Shown: positions 26,132 through 35,533 of the stretch, piece by piece
Layout of the letters: each line of letters starts with the position of its first letter
How positions within the stretch are numbered: position 1 is the stretch's first letter
DNA from: Methylobacterium sp. J-090
Lineage (GTDB): Bacteria > Pseudomonadota > Alphaproteobacteria > Rhizobiales > Beijerinckiaceae
DNA: 64,000 bases
Reading direction: 5' to 3'
NCBI RefSeq assembly: GCF_022829345.1
Contig: NZ_JAKSXV010000034.1
Location: 1 to 64,000 of the forward strand
The notes under the pieces: generated by a model
The model's input: only the letters and a program-made list of their open reading frames with translations
What the model was told of the DNA's origin: nothing
Databases searched by the model: none
Program-made: the position numbers and the translations under genes

Positions 26132-26208
26132 GGGCCGTCCGGGCGCGCGCCTGGGCTCTCAGGGGACGCCGTTTCGATCACACCGGGCTCCGCCCTTACG
26201 CCGGAGCC
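26125..26208 (+). promoter_or_regulatory. Leucine attenuator upstream of leuA
   Basis: The region has CCCCTGAG (26125-26132) pairing with CTCAGGGG (26158-26165), the first overlapping the leader stop codon, then a terminator hairpin at 26186-26208. GGCTC within 26154-26158 can alternatively pair with GAGCC of the terminator's right arm (26204-26208), giving a plausible antiterminator. Stalling at scarce Leu-tRNA would favour the antiterminator and leuA expression. The alternative folds are inference from pairing by eye. Confidence 0.6.
26186..26208 (+). terminator. Attenuator terminator before leuA
   Basis: GGCTCCG (26186-26192) and CGGAGCC (26202-26208) form a perfect 7-bp stem with a 9-base loop, followed by GTTCTTCC. 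It lies 60 bases upstream of the leuA start. Confidence 0.65.
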
Positions 26209-26267
26209 GTTCTTCCAGGCGTCGCGTCTCCACGGACGGGACAGCGCGCCGCGACAGGATCATGCCC

Positions 26268-27833
<1,566 letters not shown>

Positions 27834-27852
27834 CCGGGTCGAGAAAATCGGA

Positions 27853-27876
27853 CCCCGGGGGTGGACACCCCCGGGG
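27853..27876 (+). terminator. Intrinsic terminator of leuA
   Basis: CCCCGGGGGT (27853-27862) and ACCCCCGGGG (27867-27876) form a 10-bp GC-rich stem with loop GGAC, followed by GGCTTTGC, 20 bases after the leuA stop. Confidence 0.85.
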
Positions 27877-27940
27877 GGCTTTGCTATCAGCCACCTCGTC
27901 GCGGCGGACTTGGTGGGCCGCAGCGACCGCCGCAAGGCGA

Positions 27941-28016
<76 letters not shown>

Positions 28017-28048
28017 TTATATCAAAGACTTAGCCTGGACCCTGTCGT

Positions 28049-28083
28049 TCATTTCGACACCGTGTCACCGGCTCATTTCGACA
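28049..28083. repeat. Direct repeats between attL and integrase
   Basis: The 11-mer TCATTTCGACA occurs at 28049-28059 and 28073-28083, 24 bases apart, the second overlapping the integrase stop. Closely spaced direct repeats next to the attachment core are the usual form of integrase arm-binding sites. Function is inferred from position only. Confidence 0.45.
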
Positions 28084-29281
28084 AACCATCCTTCTTCGTT
28101 CTCGAATCCAGGCGCTTCCGGGCGCCCGCTTGGCGTTGTTTCGGCGTCGCCTGGGCATAGCGCAGCAGCGCCGCCGTCGTCAGGTGGCCGCTCAGCGCGC
28201 GAAGCTGCGCGTCGGTCAGATCGGCCTCGGCACCCTCGACGTTCCCGCCGTGGCGTAGGCCCATGAACTTCACATCGTGGTCGATCCCCGCCGCGGCGCG
28301 GATCTCTGCCACCTGGTGCCGGAAGTAGTCGATCTGCCAGGGCAGGTGCACCTTGCGCCGCCGGTCCGCCGTGTCGCGCGTGATGATCAGGGTTCCGCGG
28401 CGCGGGGCGGTGTCGAGGCGCGTCATTAGCTCGGGCCAGAGCGCTGTGCCGTCGGTGTCGTACAGCGGCACCTCAACGAGCTCGCCGGTTTTGTGGTGGA
28501 ACACCCGGGCGATGCCCGGCGCATCGGGCGCGCGGTAGTGCGTCCACGCAAGCCGGGAGACGATGTCCTCCTGCCGTTGCAGCCAGAAGAACGCGATCAT
28601 CGCCGCGGTGCCGATCGAGGCCTCGCCCGCGGCGTCGGCCGCCGCCACGAAACGCATGAGCTCGTCGTGGGTCACCGGCCGCGTCGGCTTGGCCTTGTAG
28701 GCGAGGCCCATCTTGGCGAACGGGTTGTCCAGCGGAATCTCGTTCGGCCTGTCGCGCCGCGCCACGTTCCAGGCACGCTTGCACACCGTCATCGCCAGCA
28801 CCGCGGTGCGGGTCCGGGGTGTGCCGTCGGCGCGCAGGCGCAGGCGATCGTAAAGGCGGTCGGCCACGCCGGGCTGAATGCTCACGACCGTGAGACCCCC
28901 GAATCGCCGCCCGTCCTTCAGCTTGTAGTCGGCCACGAGGGAGAGGGCGGCGTCATAGCTCTTGCGGGTGCGCGCCGGTCGGTCGGTGAATTTCGGCGAG
29001 GTCCGGTAGATGCCGACCAGCCAATCGAAGGTGCCGACCCGCGCGCGACCTTCGGCGACGGGTGTCGTGTCCCGCGTGCGCCATGCATCGAACTGCGGGT
29101 TGAGGATCTCGTCGCATCGGCGCTTGGCCTCGGCGTAATCCGTTCCCAACGCCTCGCGCGCTACTGTGCAACCGGCCTTGATGGCCCAGGTCGGCGGGCC
29201 CCAATAGTAGCCCGTGGCGCCTGTGGCGAGGCGCCGGGCTACCATCAGCTTCGGCCAGCCCGCAGGCTTGCTCCGGGGCAT
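28073..29281 (-). CDS. int: Tyrosine recombinase/phage integrase
   Basis: This 402-residue site-specific recombinase has an N-terminal DNA-binding region with a core-binding domain and a C-terminal catalytic domain from about residue 200. The catalytic residues can be traced: Arg in WLQRQEDIVSRLAW, Lys in HHKTGELVEVPL, the second Arg in KFMGLRHGGN, His in LRALSGHLTTA, and the nucleophile Tyr in LLRYAQATPKQ. The first His of the HxxR box appears to be Met, which occurs in divergent integrases. It would join the phage to the tRNA-Lys beside it. Its start overlaps the stop of the excisionase-like gene as ATGA. Confidence 0.93.
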   Translation of the reverse strand: MPRSKPAGWPKLMVARRLATGATGYYWGPPTWAIKAGCTVAREALGTDYAEAKRRCDEILNPQFDAWRTRDTTPVAEGRARVGTFDWLVGIYRTSPKFTDRPARTRKSYDAALSLVADYKLKDGRRFGGLTVVSIQPGVADRLYDRLRLRADGTPRTRTAVLAMTVCKRAWNVARRDRPNEIPLDNPFAKMGLAYKAKPTRPVTHDELMRFVAAADAAGEASIGTAAMIAFFWLQRQEDIVSRLAWTHYRAPDAPGIARVFHHKTGELVEVPLYDTDGTALWPELMTRLDTAPRRGTLIITRDTADRRRKVHLPWQIDYFRHQVAEIRAAAGIDHDVKFMGLRHGGNVEGAEADLTDAQLRALSGHLTTAALLRYAQATPKQRQAGARKRLDSRTKKDGLSK

Positions 29282-29541
29282 CAGATCAGCTCCGCAACGT
29301 CTTCAGCAAGGAGCATCCGCTCCATGGCGAGTCCGTGCCGCCGGGCGATGTCCTGATCGAGCTTCAGCCGATGCCACTTCGGCAGGCAGCCGCGCTCGCG
29401 GCGGGGGCGGCCGTAGACGCCGCGCTCTACCTTCGCAAGGAAGGCTTCGACGCTGGGCTCGTCGCAGTAGCCGGCCGCCGTCTCAGCACGCATTTCTAGG
29501 GGCCAGGATCCGAGGGGGCAGGTGGCAGGTCGAACCGTCAT
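29281..29541 (-). CDS. Putative excisionase / helix-turn-helix protein
   Basis: This 86-residue basic protein overlaps the integrase start by four bases. MRAETAAGYCDEPSVEAFLA reads like the first helix-turn-helix of AlpA/excisionase-type MerR-like proteins, and the following RRERGCLPKWHRLKLDQDIA supplies the wing and second helix. Position directly before int supports an excision or direction-control role. The start at 29541 (TVRPATCPLGS) is the first sensible one. Confidence 0.6.
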   Translation of the reverse strand: MTVRPATCPLGSWPLEMRAETAAGYCDEPSVEAFLAKVERGVYGRPRRERGCLPKWHRLKLDQDIARRHGLAMERMLLAEDVAELI

Positions 29542-29864
29542 GCGAGCACCTTCTGGTCGACATCGCGGGTGCGCGCGCCCGCGTTGATCGGCGCCCAAAC
29601 CGGGTTCTCGCCCTCAGGGCCGAACAGATCCGGCAGGGCGTCCTCGACGGTTCGGTAGAGCTCGGTGAGCCCCCTGCATTCGCGGTCGTAGGCTTCGCCA
29701 CGATCTTCATCAGACGGCAGGACCCGGTCCTCCGGCGCGTGAGCCTGGCCGGACAGAAAACCCTGGAACACCATGTCGAAGGCGATGAAGCCGATATGGT
29801 CGCGCAGGGAGTCGGGTAGGCCGCTCCAGGCCGCGCTGAGCTCGACGGGGCCGGGGATCTTCAT
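29538..29864 (-). CDS. Hypothetical phage early protein
   Basis: This 108-residue acidic protein (KIPGPVELSAAWSGLPDSLR at the start; DRGEAYDRECRGLTELYRTV in the middle) matches no family I know. Its ends overlap both neighbours by four bases, so it is part of the left early operon. Confidence 0.6.
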   Translation of the reverse strand: MKIPGPVELSAAWSGLPDSLRDHIGFIAFDMVFQGFLSGQAHAPEDRVLPSDEDRGEAYDRECRGLTELYRTVEDALPDLFGPEGENPVWAPINAGARTRDVDQKVLA

Positions 29865-30481
29865 GCGGGCCTCCCAAGCGAACGGAGATCCAGGGCGGGG
29901 TCGCACCCCTCTAGGGAACGGGCGATGTGAAGGAAGGCGCTCTCGGCCATGCTCTCGCCGAGGCGAACGTAGTGGCAGACCAGGGCGCGCAAGCCGCCGA
30001 GGGTCGTCGGCGGTGTCCGATCCAGCTCCTGCCAGGCCTGATGCGCATGATCGGCTGCGGCGTTGCACCGGCGGGTCGACGCGTCGTCGTCCTCGTCGAG
30101 CGTTTCGCAGGCCAGGGTATGCGCCATCTCGGCGTTATTCGCCGCGTCGAGGACAGCGAAGATTGGGTCCGCCATGTCGAGGCCGGACGCCGCTCCCCCC
30201 GTGAGCATGACGATCTCGGCAATGCGGGCCTCGGCGCGGCCATAGTCCGGCTGATAGTCCGCTGCGAACTCGGCCTCTTCCGCGAGCCACCAGCGCAGGT
30301 GTTCGACGAGGGCGGCTACGCCCGGCCGGGTGGCACAGGGCGTCGCCAGGACCGCGTCCAGGGCGTCCTGCATCTCGCAGCAGGCGTTGAGGCTGTCCTC
30401 GCCCTCCGGTGCAATCTGAAACGCGTCCCAGGCCTGTCGGTGGTGAGCGATGGCATTGAGGACGGGATCGGCGACGCTCAT
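29861..30481 (-). CDS. Hypothetical phage early protein, helical
   Basis: This 206-residue protein is largely alpha-helical and acidic (SVADPVLNAIAHHRQAWDAF; MADPIFAVLDAANNAEMAHT). Two halves look related: 'DPVLNAIAHHRQAWDAF' and 'DPIFAVLDAANNAEMAH' both begin a helical pair, which suggests an internal duplication. The family is unrecognised. The ATG at 30481 overlaps the end of the upstream gene as ATGA. Confidence 0.6.
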   Translation of the reverse strand: MSVADPVLNAIAHHRQAWDAFQIAPEGEDSLNACCEMQDALDAVLATPCATRPGVAALVEHLRWWLAEEAEFAADYQPDYGRAEARIAEIVMLTGGAASGLDMADPIFAVLDAANNAEMAHTLACETLDEDDDASTRRCNAAADHAHQAWQELDRTPPTTLGGLRALVCHYVRLGESMAESAFLHIARSLEGCDPALDLRSLGRPA

Positions 30482-30939
30482 GGCTTTCCCTCCGCCGGCG
30501 ACCATGCCTCGGGGTGGTTCTCACGTGCGCGGGTCCAGATCTCCTGACATCGCGCCTCGCCCAAAATCTGCTGTGCGGCCTGCACGAAGGCGCGACGCCT
30601 ATTCAGCGTTTGCGACTCCAGAACCGGAGGGTTGAGCGCCGCCCGCACCGCACGTTCCGCTCGCCGGATTTCGGCAATCCGGACCTCCAGCCTGGGACGC
30701 TGAAGGCGCTTGATCCGAAGGGCTCGCTCCGCGCGTCGGCGGCGCTGGGAGTAATCTGGATCCGAAATATCCATTCGCTCGATCTGAGCTTCGATCCCCA
30801 AGATCCCGCCAGTCAGGCTATCGAGGACGGTCCGTCCCTCTTCGACGGTTTGAATGTCAGCAATGCGAATCTGCTGTCCGTCGCTGAGGAAGATGACGTT
30901 GACGCCAAGTACGTCGCCTCGTTCAATAGTGCTGCTCAT
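30478..30939 (-). CDS. Hypothetical phage early protein
   Basis: The 153-residue protein starts SSTIERGDVLGVNVIFLSDG, a short beta-rich region, and continues as a strongly basic, coiled-coil-like segment (QRRRRAERALRIKRLQRPRL) ending in QEIWTRARENHPEAWSPAEG. No family is recognised. The start at 30939 is four bases inside the end of the next upstream gene, so expression is coupled. Confidence 0.6.
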   Translation of the reverse strand: MSSTIERGDVLGVNVIFLSDGQQIRIADIQTVEEGRTVLDSLTGGILGIEAQIERMDISDPDYSQRRRRAERALRIKRLQRPRLEVRIAEIRRAERAVRAALNPPVLESQTLNRRRAFVQAAQQILGEARCQEIWTRARENHPEAWSPAEGKP

Positions 30940-32591
30940 CGACCGGCACCCCAAGTCTGCGCGATGTCGGCGAGCAAGGAGGGGTCGAGAATGCGACCCT
31001 CGCAAGCCAACTCATGCCGAATGCGCAGTTCGAGAAGGTTGTCCCGGTCCCAATGATCCGCCGGCTTCCGGCTGTTGGCTTCAGCGGCAACCCGATCCCT
31101 TAGAAAGGCGAGGCGAGTGTCCTCAAAATCTGCAAGCCCACCAAACGGGGTGTGCGTCACGAAGCCGTGCGGGCGGCTCGTCTTCGCTACGGCTAAGGGA
31201 AGGCACGTGGCGCCACCCCAAACCTCGCGGGCCGCTCCCGCTGTCTCGTAGAGAGCGCATAGCTCGATGATGCCGAGGCCTGAGAGATCCACACCCTCTG
31301 CGGCGGCCTTGGGCGTGAGGGCGGACACATCGGTGGCGATCTCGCCAACTGAAGCCGCGGGCTGCCACCGGCGACCGGTCCAATCCACCCCCGCGAGGTG
31401 CAGGCACTCGTCAATCAGGGATCGGGCGTTCTGCTCGACCCAATCCTCCTCGTCGCCGAGACCTGCGTCCGTCTCGTATCGGCCTCTTGGCCACACGCTG
31501 GGGATGATCGCCCGCGCTTTGACCGCGAGGCCGTCGAGGGTGCGGGCCGGAAGGGCCAAAATTGCCTTCTGTACGGGGTCCATGCGCCCGGCCACCGCCT
31601 CGCCGCAGTCAACAGCTTCCCTCAAGCCGGGCTCATCCCAAGACGCCCCATGTGCCTCCATGGTTGTCCATCCGCGGCGTTCGGAGAGATCCTTAAAAAG
31701 CGCATGAGCCTTGGCTTCGGCCTGCTCCTGCGCGATGACGGCCGGGACCCATTCGGCATGGATGACGTCGAACTCACGGCCGAGGGCCAGAAGCTCGGCA
31801 TCTGCATCCTCGCCCACTACCTGCCAGCGATGGCCGACCGCATACTCCTTGGAGGCTGCGAAAACCTGATTCGACCGGGCAGCGAGGTCGTGCAGCGCGT
31901 CGACCCGAAGCTCTTTCCGCAGCCGGTCATAGACGACGTTGGCATCTTGGCTCGGATCGGCATTGCACACTGCGTCGAGTGCGCGGTTCAATTCCTCCTT
32001 GGCGACGCGGTTGAGGCGCACCGCCGTGTGAGCGATCCATTCCGCAACGGGGCGGTGTTGCACGACCCCCGCTGCGTCCTCGTAGGTGACGAACCCCATC
32101 TCATCGACGCTGGTAGCATGGATCGGCGTTGGAGTGAGCGGCTGCAGCACCATTGGGCTTCGCGCGATCAAGTCCAGGATGCGAACGAGCTGTTCGTTGG
32201 CCTGATCCTCATCCAGAGCAAACCCCTCAGTCTCCAGAAACTCGACGGTGTAACGCGCTAGAGCTGCGCAGCCGGCTGCAGTAGTTGGGACCGTCTTGAG
32301 CAGCACGTTATCAACGTGCACAAAGAAAGCATCGGTCGCGGCGTTCTGCTCGGGCAGCGTATCGATGGATCCAGCCGGTTGCGGCAGGTCAGCAGCAGCG
32401 TGCCGCGCGAGCATTAGGCGACGGGTCTCTGCGATGGCCGCCAGGATTGGATCGGGCTCGGGGGCCGCTGCCGAAGGCGCTGTCAGCAGCGCGACGACAG
32501 CCGCGTTTAGAGCGTGGTCCTCCCCGACATCGTCGCGAACGACCTGCACAGCAGGCGCGGGAATGCTATCAAGGCGGTTGCCCTGTTCCAT
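30936..32591 (-). CDS. Large hypothetical phage early protein
   Basis: At 551 residues this is the biggest gene of the left arm. It is helical throughout with no Walker, nuclease or HTH motif that I can see; segments include YTVEFLETEGFALDEDQANE and VYDRLRKELRVDALHDLAAR. The start at 32591 (EQGNRLDSIPAP) follows a GGAG site; the longer open frame adds an unconvincing Pro/Arg-rich leader. Its size and position next to small early genes suggest host take-over or exclusion, but nothing in the sequence proves it. Confidence 0.6.
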   Translation of the reverse strand: MEQGNRLDSIPAPAVQVVRDDVGEDHALNAAVVALLTAPSAAAPEPDPILAAIAETRRLMLARHAAADLPQPAGSIDTLPEQNAATDAFFVHVDNVLLKTVPTTAAGCAALARYTVEFLETEGFALDEDQANEQLVRILDLIARSPMVLQPLTPTPIHATSVDEMGFVTYEDAAGVVQHRPVAEWIAHTAVRLNRVAKEELNRALDAVCNADPSQDANVVYDRLRKELRVDALHDLAARSNQVFAASKEYAVGHRWQVVGEDADAELLALGREFDVIHAEWVPAVIAQEQAEAKAHALFKDLSERRGWTTMEAHGASWDEPGLREAVDCGEAVAGRMDPVQKAILALPARTLDGLAVKARAIIPSVWPRGRYETDAGLGDEEDWVEQNARSLIDECLHLAGVDWTGRRWQPAASVGEIATDVSALTPKAAAEGVDLSGLGIIELCALYETAGAAREVWGGATCLPLAVAKTSRPHGFVTHTPFGGLADFEDTRLAFLRDRVAAEANSRKPADHWDRDNLLELRIRHELACEGRILDPSLLADIAQTWGAGR

Positions 32592-32691
32592 GGTTTCAGC
32601 TCCGTGGGGTTCGGGGAAGGCCCTCGTTGGTGTTCGAGCACCGGCGAGGGCCGCTGGTGTCGGGTGGCGCGCAGCGCTCACCCGAAACCTC

Positions 32692-33033
32692 TCAGATTGC
32701 GCCGTCCTCGGGACTGCGCGTCAGAAAGCTGATCAGGGCTGGTGAAGCTGTGAGAAGCGTTCCTGCGCCCAGGATGAATCTGCCCGTTGCAACGTCGTAA
32801 GTGTTCGATGTGTAGAGACCGGTGCGCACCATCATATACAGGGTGGCAGTAATCTCTTCCCAACAGGCTTCATCGGGAAGCCTGAGATGATCCTGAAAAT
32901 CGCGAGCTAGCGCAAAAGGGCAGATGGGCCCGATGATGTGCGCTGTCTGCTCAATAGCCTTGGCGAGCAGAGCTCCACGCCACTCGGGCAGACCGACTTC
33001 GGTGCTGCAAGGAATGACCATAGGGGCCGACAT
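32692..33033 (-). CDS. Hypothetical phage early protein
   Basis: This 113-residue protein (GALLAKAIEQTAHIIGPICP; CWEEITATLYMMVRTGLYTS) has no recognised domain. GGAGGGCTGACGC precedes the ATG at 33033. It follows the 29-residue membrane peptide gene with three bases between and precedes the large early gene by 100 bases. Confidence 0.6.
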   Translation of the reverse strand: MSAPMVIPCSTEVGLPEWRGALLAKAIEQTAHIIGPICPFALARDFQDHLRLPDEACWEEITATLYMMVRTGLYTSNTYDVATGRFILGAGTLLTASPALISFLTRSPEDGAI

Positions 33034-33036
33034 GCG

Positions 33037-33126
33037 TCAGCCCTCCATTCGGAGAGCGAGGCGGCCGACGAGCCAGAGGCCGGCTAAGCCGATGATCGGG
33101 AGAAACGGCAGGGCGTGAACGAGCAT
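33037..33126 (-). CDS. 29-residue single-span membrane peptide
   Basis: The frame reads MLVHALPFLPIIGLAGLWLV then GRLALRMEG: one hydrophobic helix with a basic C-terminal end. GGAGCCTCCC gives a good ribosome site before the ATG at 33126, and the next gene starts three bases after its stop. It is the first gene of the left early operon, just after the operator at 33160. Tiny membrane proteins in this spot could act in lysogeny or superinfection exclusion; no function can be assigned. Confidence 0.6.
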   Translation of the reverse strand: MLVHALPFLPIIGLAGLWLVGRLALRMEG

Positions 33127-33159
33127 GGGAGGCTCCAACGCTTGAGGCGATGGAACTAT

Positions 33160-33174
33160 GTAACCTTTAGTTAC
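33160..33174. promoter_or_regulatory. Left operator (OL-like)
   Basis: GTAAC-CTTTA-GTTAC is an inverted repeat with 5-base half-sites and a 5-base spacer, between the repressor gene and the left early operon. The same architecture recurs at 34095-34109 on the other side of the repressor. A further GTTAC at 33205-33209 may be a half-site. Confidence 0.65.
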
Positions 33175-33205
33175 TCAGCCGCGCAAGCAAAAAAGCTACC
33201 TCTGG

Positions 33206-34042
33206 TTACCCCTCGATCAGCTCGTTCCAAGGTACGATGCGATGGAGCGATTTGACACTTTCCGCATCGAACTGGATTTTCTTCGATGGGTTAAATTGTT
33301 CAACGGTAATATTTTCTGGCATGCGATTGACAAGTCGACCAATAAATCCTGGCATTAAGTTGTTATCAGGCTGTTGCGGGTGAATTTCGATTAATACATC
33401 GTCGCCAATAGACGGAAGCCTGTCTGGATTAACATATATAAGAGTTCCCTCTCTAAAGGCTGGTGTCATGCTTTGACCAACAACATACGTTGCATACGCA
33501 TTCAAAGAGTTCGTTATACCAATTGGTCGTAAAGTATGAAACATCGTCCTCCCATTAAATGAAAAATCGTATTCTCTTCCTCCCATGCTGACTCCAAGCA
33601 CAGGAAGATCTACTTTGAGATTAAACGTCAAAGTCTGTGGGCTGTAGCTAGAATTACTCTTCAGTCGTGCCTGGTACAAAGCTCGATCGGCTGCTTTTTT
33701 TGCTCTGCGTTCCGCAGTCCCCTCCCAAAATCCGGGAACCATCTCCATAAGGGGCTCGTCCAGCAAAAGATTCGGATCAGACCCCCGATCCCGTTTGCCA
33801 GGCGGTCTTTCATCTTCGACTAGGTCACCGGTCGCGACGCGCTCCCACCTGATGCCTAACGCTTGGGCAAGCTTCATCAGGTGCCCCGTAGAGGGCGTCT
33901 TCTTTCCGCTTTCCCACTGCCCGACGGCAGGCCGAGATACGCCAACGGCATCGGCCACCTGCTGCTGGGTCAGCCCGCGCATTTTTCGCGCTTCGAAAAG
34001 GATGGCGGCGATATGCTCTGACATGCGGGGAACATGCAACAT
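33206..34042 (-). CDS. CI-like repressor (XRE HTH plus S24/LexA-like domain)
   Basis: This 278-residue lysogeny repressor has an N-terminal XRE helix-turn-helix (GLTQQQVADAVGVSRPAVGQ, about residues 25-65) and a C-terminal S24 peptidase-like domain with YVVGQSMTPAFREGTLIYVN, which contains the Ser of the Ser-Lys pair; the Lys would lie near GFIGRLVNRM, but I cannot place it. SOS-induced self-cleavage is therefore possible but not certain. I start at the ATG at 34042, after GAGGGAACC; a longer frame to 34102 would place operator sequences inside the gene. Paired GTAAC-N5-GTTAC operators on each side match a lambda-like switch. Confidence 0.9.
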   Translation of the reverse strand: MLHVPRMSEHIAAILFEARKMRGLTQQQVADAVGVSRPAVGQWESGKKTPSTGHLMKLAQALGIRWERVATGDLVEDERPPGKRDRGSDPNLLLDEPLMEMVPGFWEGTAERRAKKAADRALYQARLKSNSSYSPQTLTFNLKVDLPVLGVSMGGREYDFSFNGRTMFHTLRPIGITNSLNAYATYVVGQSMTPAFREGTLIYVNPDRLPSIGDDVLIEIHPQQPDNNLMPGFIGRLVNRMPENITVEQFNPSKKIQFDAESVKSLHRIVPWNELIEG

Positions 34043-34069
34043 TTGGTTCCCTCGCTCCACGATACTTTT

Positions 34070-34111
34070 GGTTACGTAAACCATTGCGCTGAGCGTAACC
34101 ATGAGTTACGC
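34070..34111. promoter_or_regulatory. Right operators (OR-like) between repressor and Cro-like gene
   Basis: Two sites are seen. GGTTACGTAAACC at 34070-34082 is a near-palindrome with abutting half-sites. GCGTAACCATGAGTTACGC at 34093-34111 is a perfect 19-bp palindrome apart from its five-base centre, with the same GTAAC-N5-GTTAC core as the left operator. They would overlap divergent promoters for the repressor and the rightward early genes. Confidence 0.7.
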
Positions 34112-34119
34112 ACAAGGGC

Positions 34120-34359
34120 ATGAGCGAGAAAATTCTGAGGCAGGCCATTGAGGTATCCGGCGGCGCGACAAAATTAGCGCGCGCGCTGGGCATCACACAT
34201 CAGGCTGTCTTGAAATGGCGACGTCTACCGGCCGAGCGGGTGCTCGATGTTGAACGACTATCTCGTGTTTCTCGACACGATTTGCGGCCGGATATCTATG
34301 GGGACAGTCCGCCTGCGTATCGCGAGGTTTCACCCGTAACGCACAAGGTGGGCCTCTAA
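34120..34359 (+). CDS. Cro/YdaS-like transcriptional regulator
   Basis: This 79-residue DNA-binding protein has ILRQAIEVSGGATKLARALG followed by ITHQAVLKWRRLPAERVLDV, the signature of YdaS/Cro-like antirepressors. It faces the repressor across the right operators and would repress the lysogenic promoter to favour lytic growth. Its start at 34120 is only eight bases from the 19-bp operator and has a weak, tightly spaced AAGGG, so it may be translated from a short leader. Its stop overlaps the next start. Confidence 0.82.
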   Translation: MSEKILRQAIEVSGGATKLARALGITHQAVLKWRRLPAERVLDVERLSRVSRHDLRPDIYGDSPPAYREVSPVTHKVGL

Positions 34360-34610
34360 TGAATCCCTCACAGCCCCATTCTCATCAGAGAGACGCTGAC
34401 TTGGCCCAGAAGCAGCGATGCTGGGCTTCCATTTGTTATGCGACCTCGATCGTCCAGGCGATTGGCAAGCTGCTCCAGCGTGTCCGCCCGATGCTGACCG
34501 GGCAAGACACTCAGGAGGTCGACCAAAAGAACGGCGAGGGTATCCGCCAGCGTCTGATCTCGCGGCACCCGGATCGGATCTCGGCCCTCTCGACGTTCGA
34601 GGGCCGCTGA
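34359..34610 (+). CDS. Hypothetical phage early protein
   Basis: This 83-residue product (RDADLAQKQRCWASICYATS; IVQAIGKLLQRVRPMLTGQD) begins one base inside the stop of the Cro-like gene (TAATG). It is basic and helical, with no recognised family. A minus-strand frame covers the same bases, but the overlaps with both neighbours favour the plus strand. Confidence 0.55.
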   Translation: MNPSQPHSHQRDADLAQKQRCWASICYATSIVQAIGKLLQRVRPMLTGQDTQEVDQKNGEGIRQRLISRHPDRISALSTFEGR

Positions 34611-34611
34611 A

Positions 34612-34851
34612 ATGGTGCTGGGAAGCTGGATGCGCATGGTCGGGCTTTCTGATCGCGAGATGGCCGAGAAGGTGGGTGGAATGTCGGTGTCCGGCATTCG
34701 CAAGCTTCGGTATCGGCAGCGCGGTCCCTCCATCCGGGTTGCTGCCCGGATCGTGGAACTGAGCGCTGGCAAGGTCACGCTGGCTGACATGCAGCCGATC
34801 GAAACGAGAGCCTCGACTTCGTCCGTCGCCGCCGAGGGCGTTTACCCGTGA
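34612..34851 (+). CDS. Small HTH-like phage protein
   Basis: This 79-residue protein carries MVGLSDREMAEKVGGMSVSG followed by IRKLRYRQRGPSIRVAARIV, a Cro-style helix-turn-helix. It follows the preceding gene by one base and could be a second early regulator such as a CII or replication-control protein. Start 34612 or the internal ATG at 34633 are possible. Confidence 0.6.
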   Translation: MVLGSWMRMVGLSDREMAEKVGGMSVSGIRKLRYRQRGPSIRVAARIVELSAGKVTLADMQPIETRASTSSVAAEGVYP

Positions 34852-34856
34852 TGACC

Positions 34857-35042
34857 TCAGCGTCTCATGACGACCATTCCGCGCTTCGCAGTTCCATGCG
34901 CGCTCCTACCATTGTTGCGGCCGTACTCCTGCCGCTGCGAATTCAGCTTCATCGTTTCACTGCCCGGCCGTCCGCTCGTGCCCGCCAAGACCTTGCGGAC
35001 TGCCGTCCCCACCGTGCCGAGACCTTCATTCCTGTTCTCCAT
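34857..35042 (-). CDS. Small antisense-strand hypothetical gene
   Basis: A 61-residue frame (ENRNEGLGTVGTAVRKVLAG; basic, ending RGMVVMRR) starts at 35042 after AAGGAGA, a strong ribosome site. It runs opposite to the early rightward genes in an otherwise gene-poor interval of about 300 bases. Plus-strand frames in the same interval have poor starts. I recognise no family, and the call rests on the ribosome site. Confidence 0.35.
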   Translation of the reverse strand: MENRNEGLGTVGTAVRKVLAGTSGRPGSETMKLNSQRQEYGRNNGRSAHGTAKRGMVVMRR

Positions 35043-35155
35043 CGGTCCGTCTCCTTCGCCTGTGGTCGAGGAGCAATTGACCAGAGGACGGACCCAAGAT
35101 GTCGGCACGCTCACCCAAGACCTTGGAATTTTCACCCAAGCTGCGAGGCAGGGAT

Positions 35156-35533
35156 ATGAGCACGGCTCAGGCAGAAGCTCGCCAGATGGTCGAGCTGATC
35201 GCCGGCCCCATGCGGCTTGGTGAGAACGTGAAATCGGCGCTCGCACGCGTCGCTCGGGCTACGGGCCTCGGCGATCGACGAGTGCGCAGCATTTGGAATG
35301 GCGAAGCCCGCCGTATCGACGCGACAGAAATGGACCGCCTGCGGCAGGTGGCCCTGGATGCCCGGACACAACAGGAGGCTCGACTTGCCTATCACGCCTA
35401 CGTCGCCCGCCTCCAGAGAGCCAGGGAGGCCTTTCGCCTTCCGGGCCAGGACATGGATCTCGATGCGGATCATGGTCGGCTCGGGCTGGCTGGCGGTACT
35501 GATCTCGCCTTGGATCGCGGAGCCGCCGCATGA
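35156..35533 (+). CDS. Phage HTH-like early protein
   Basis: This 125-residue protein reads MVELIAGPMRLGENVKSALA then RVARATGLGDRRVRSIWNGE, which looks like a Rhizobiales-phage family of helix-turn-helix proteins with a C-terminal coiled coil (LRQVALDARTQQEARLAYHA). The ATG at 35156 is preceded by GAGGCAGGG. Its end overlaps the following gene start by four bases. Confidence 0.6.
   Translation: MSTAQAEARQMVELIAGPMRLGENVKSALARVARATGLGDRRVRSIWNGEARRIDATEMDRLRQVALDARTQQEARLAYHAYVARLQRAREAFRLPGQDMDLDADHGRLGLAGGTDLALDRGAAA

Noticed and set aside
34368..34790. 140-residue minus-strand frame across early rightward genes
   Set aside because: The plus-strand genes here overlap one another by one base in operon fashion, and the minus frame has no ribosome site or family.
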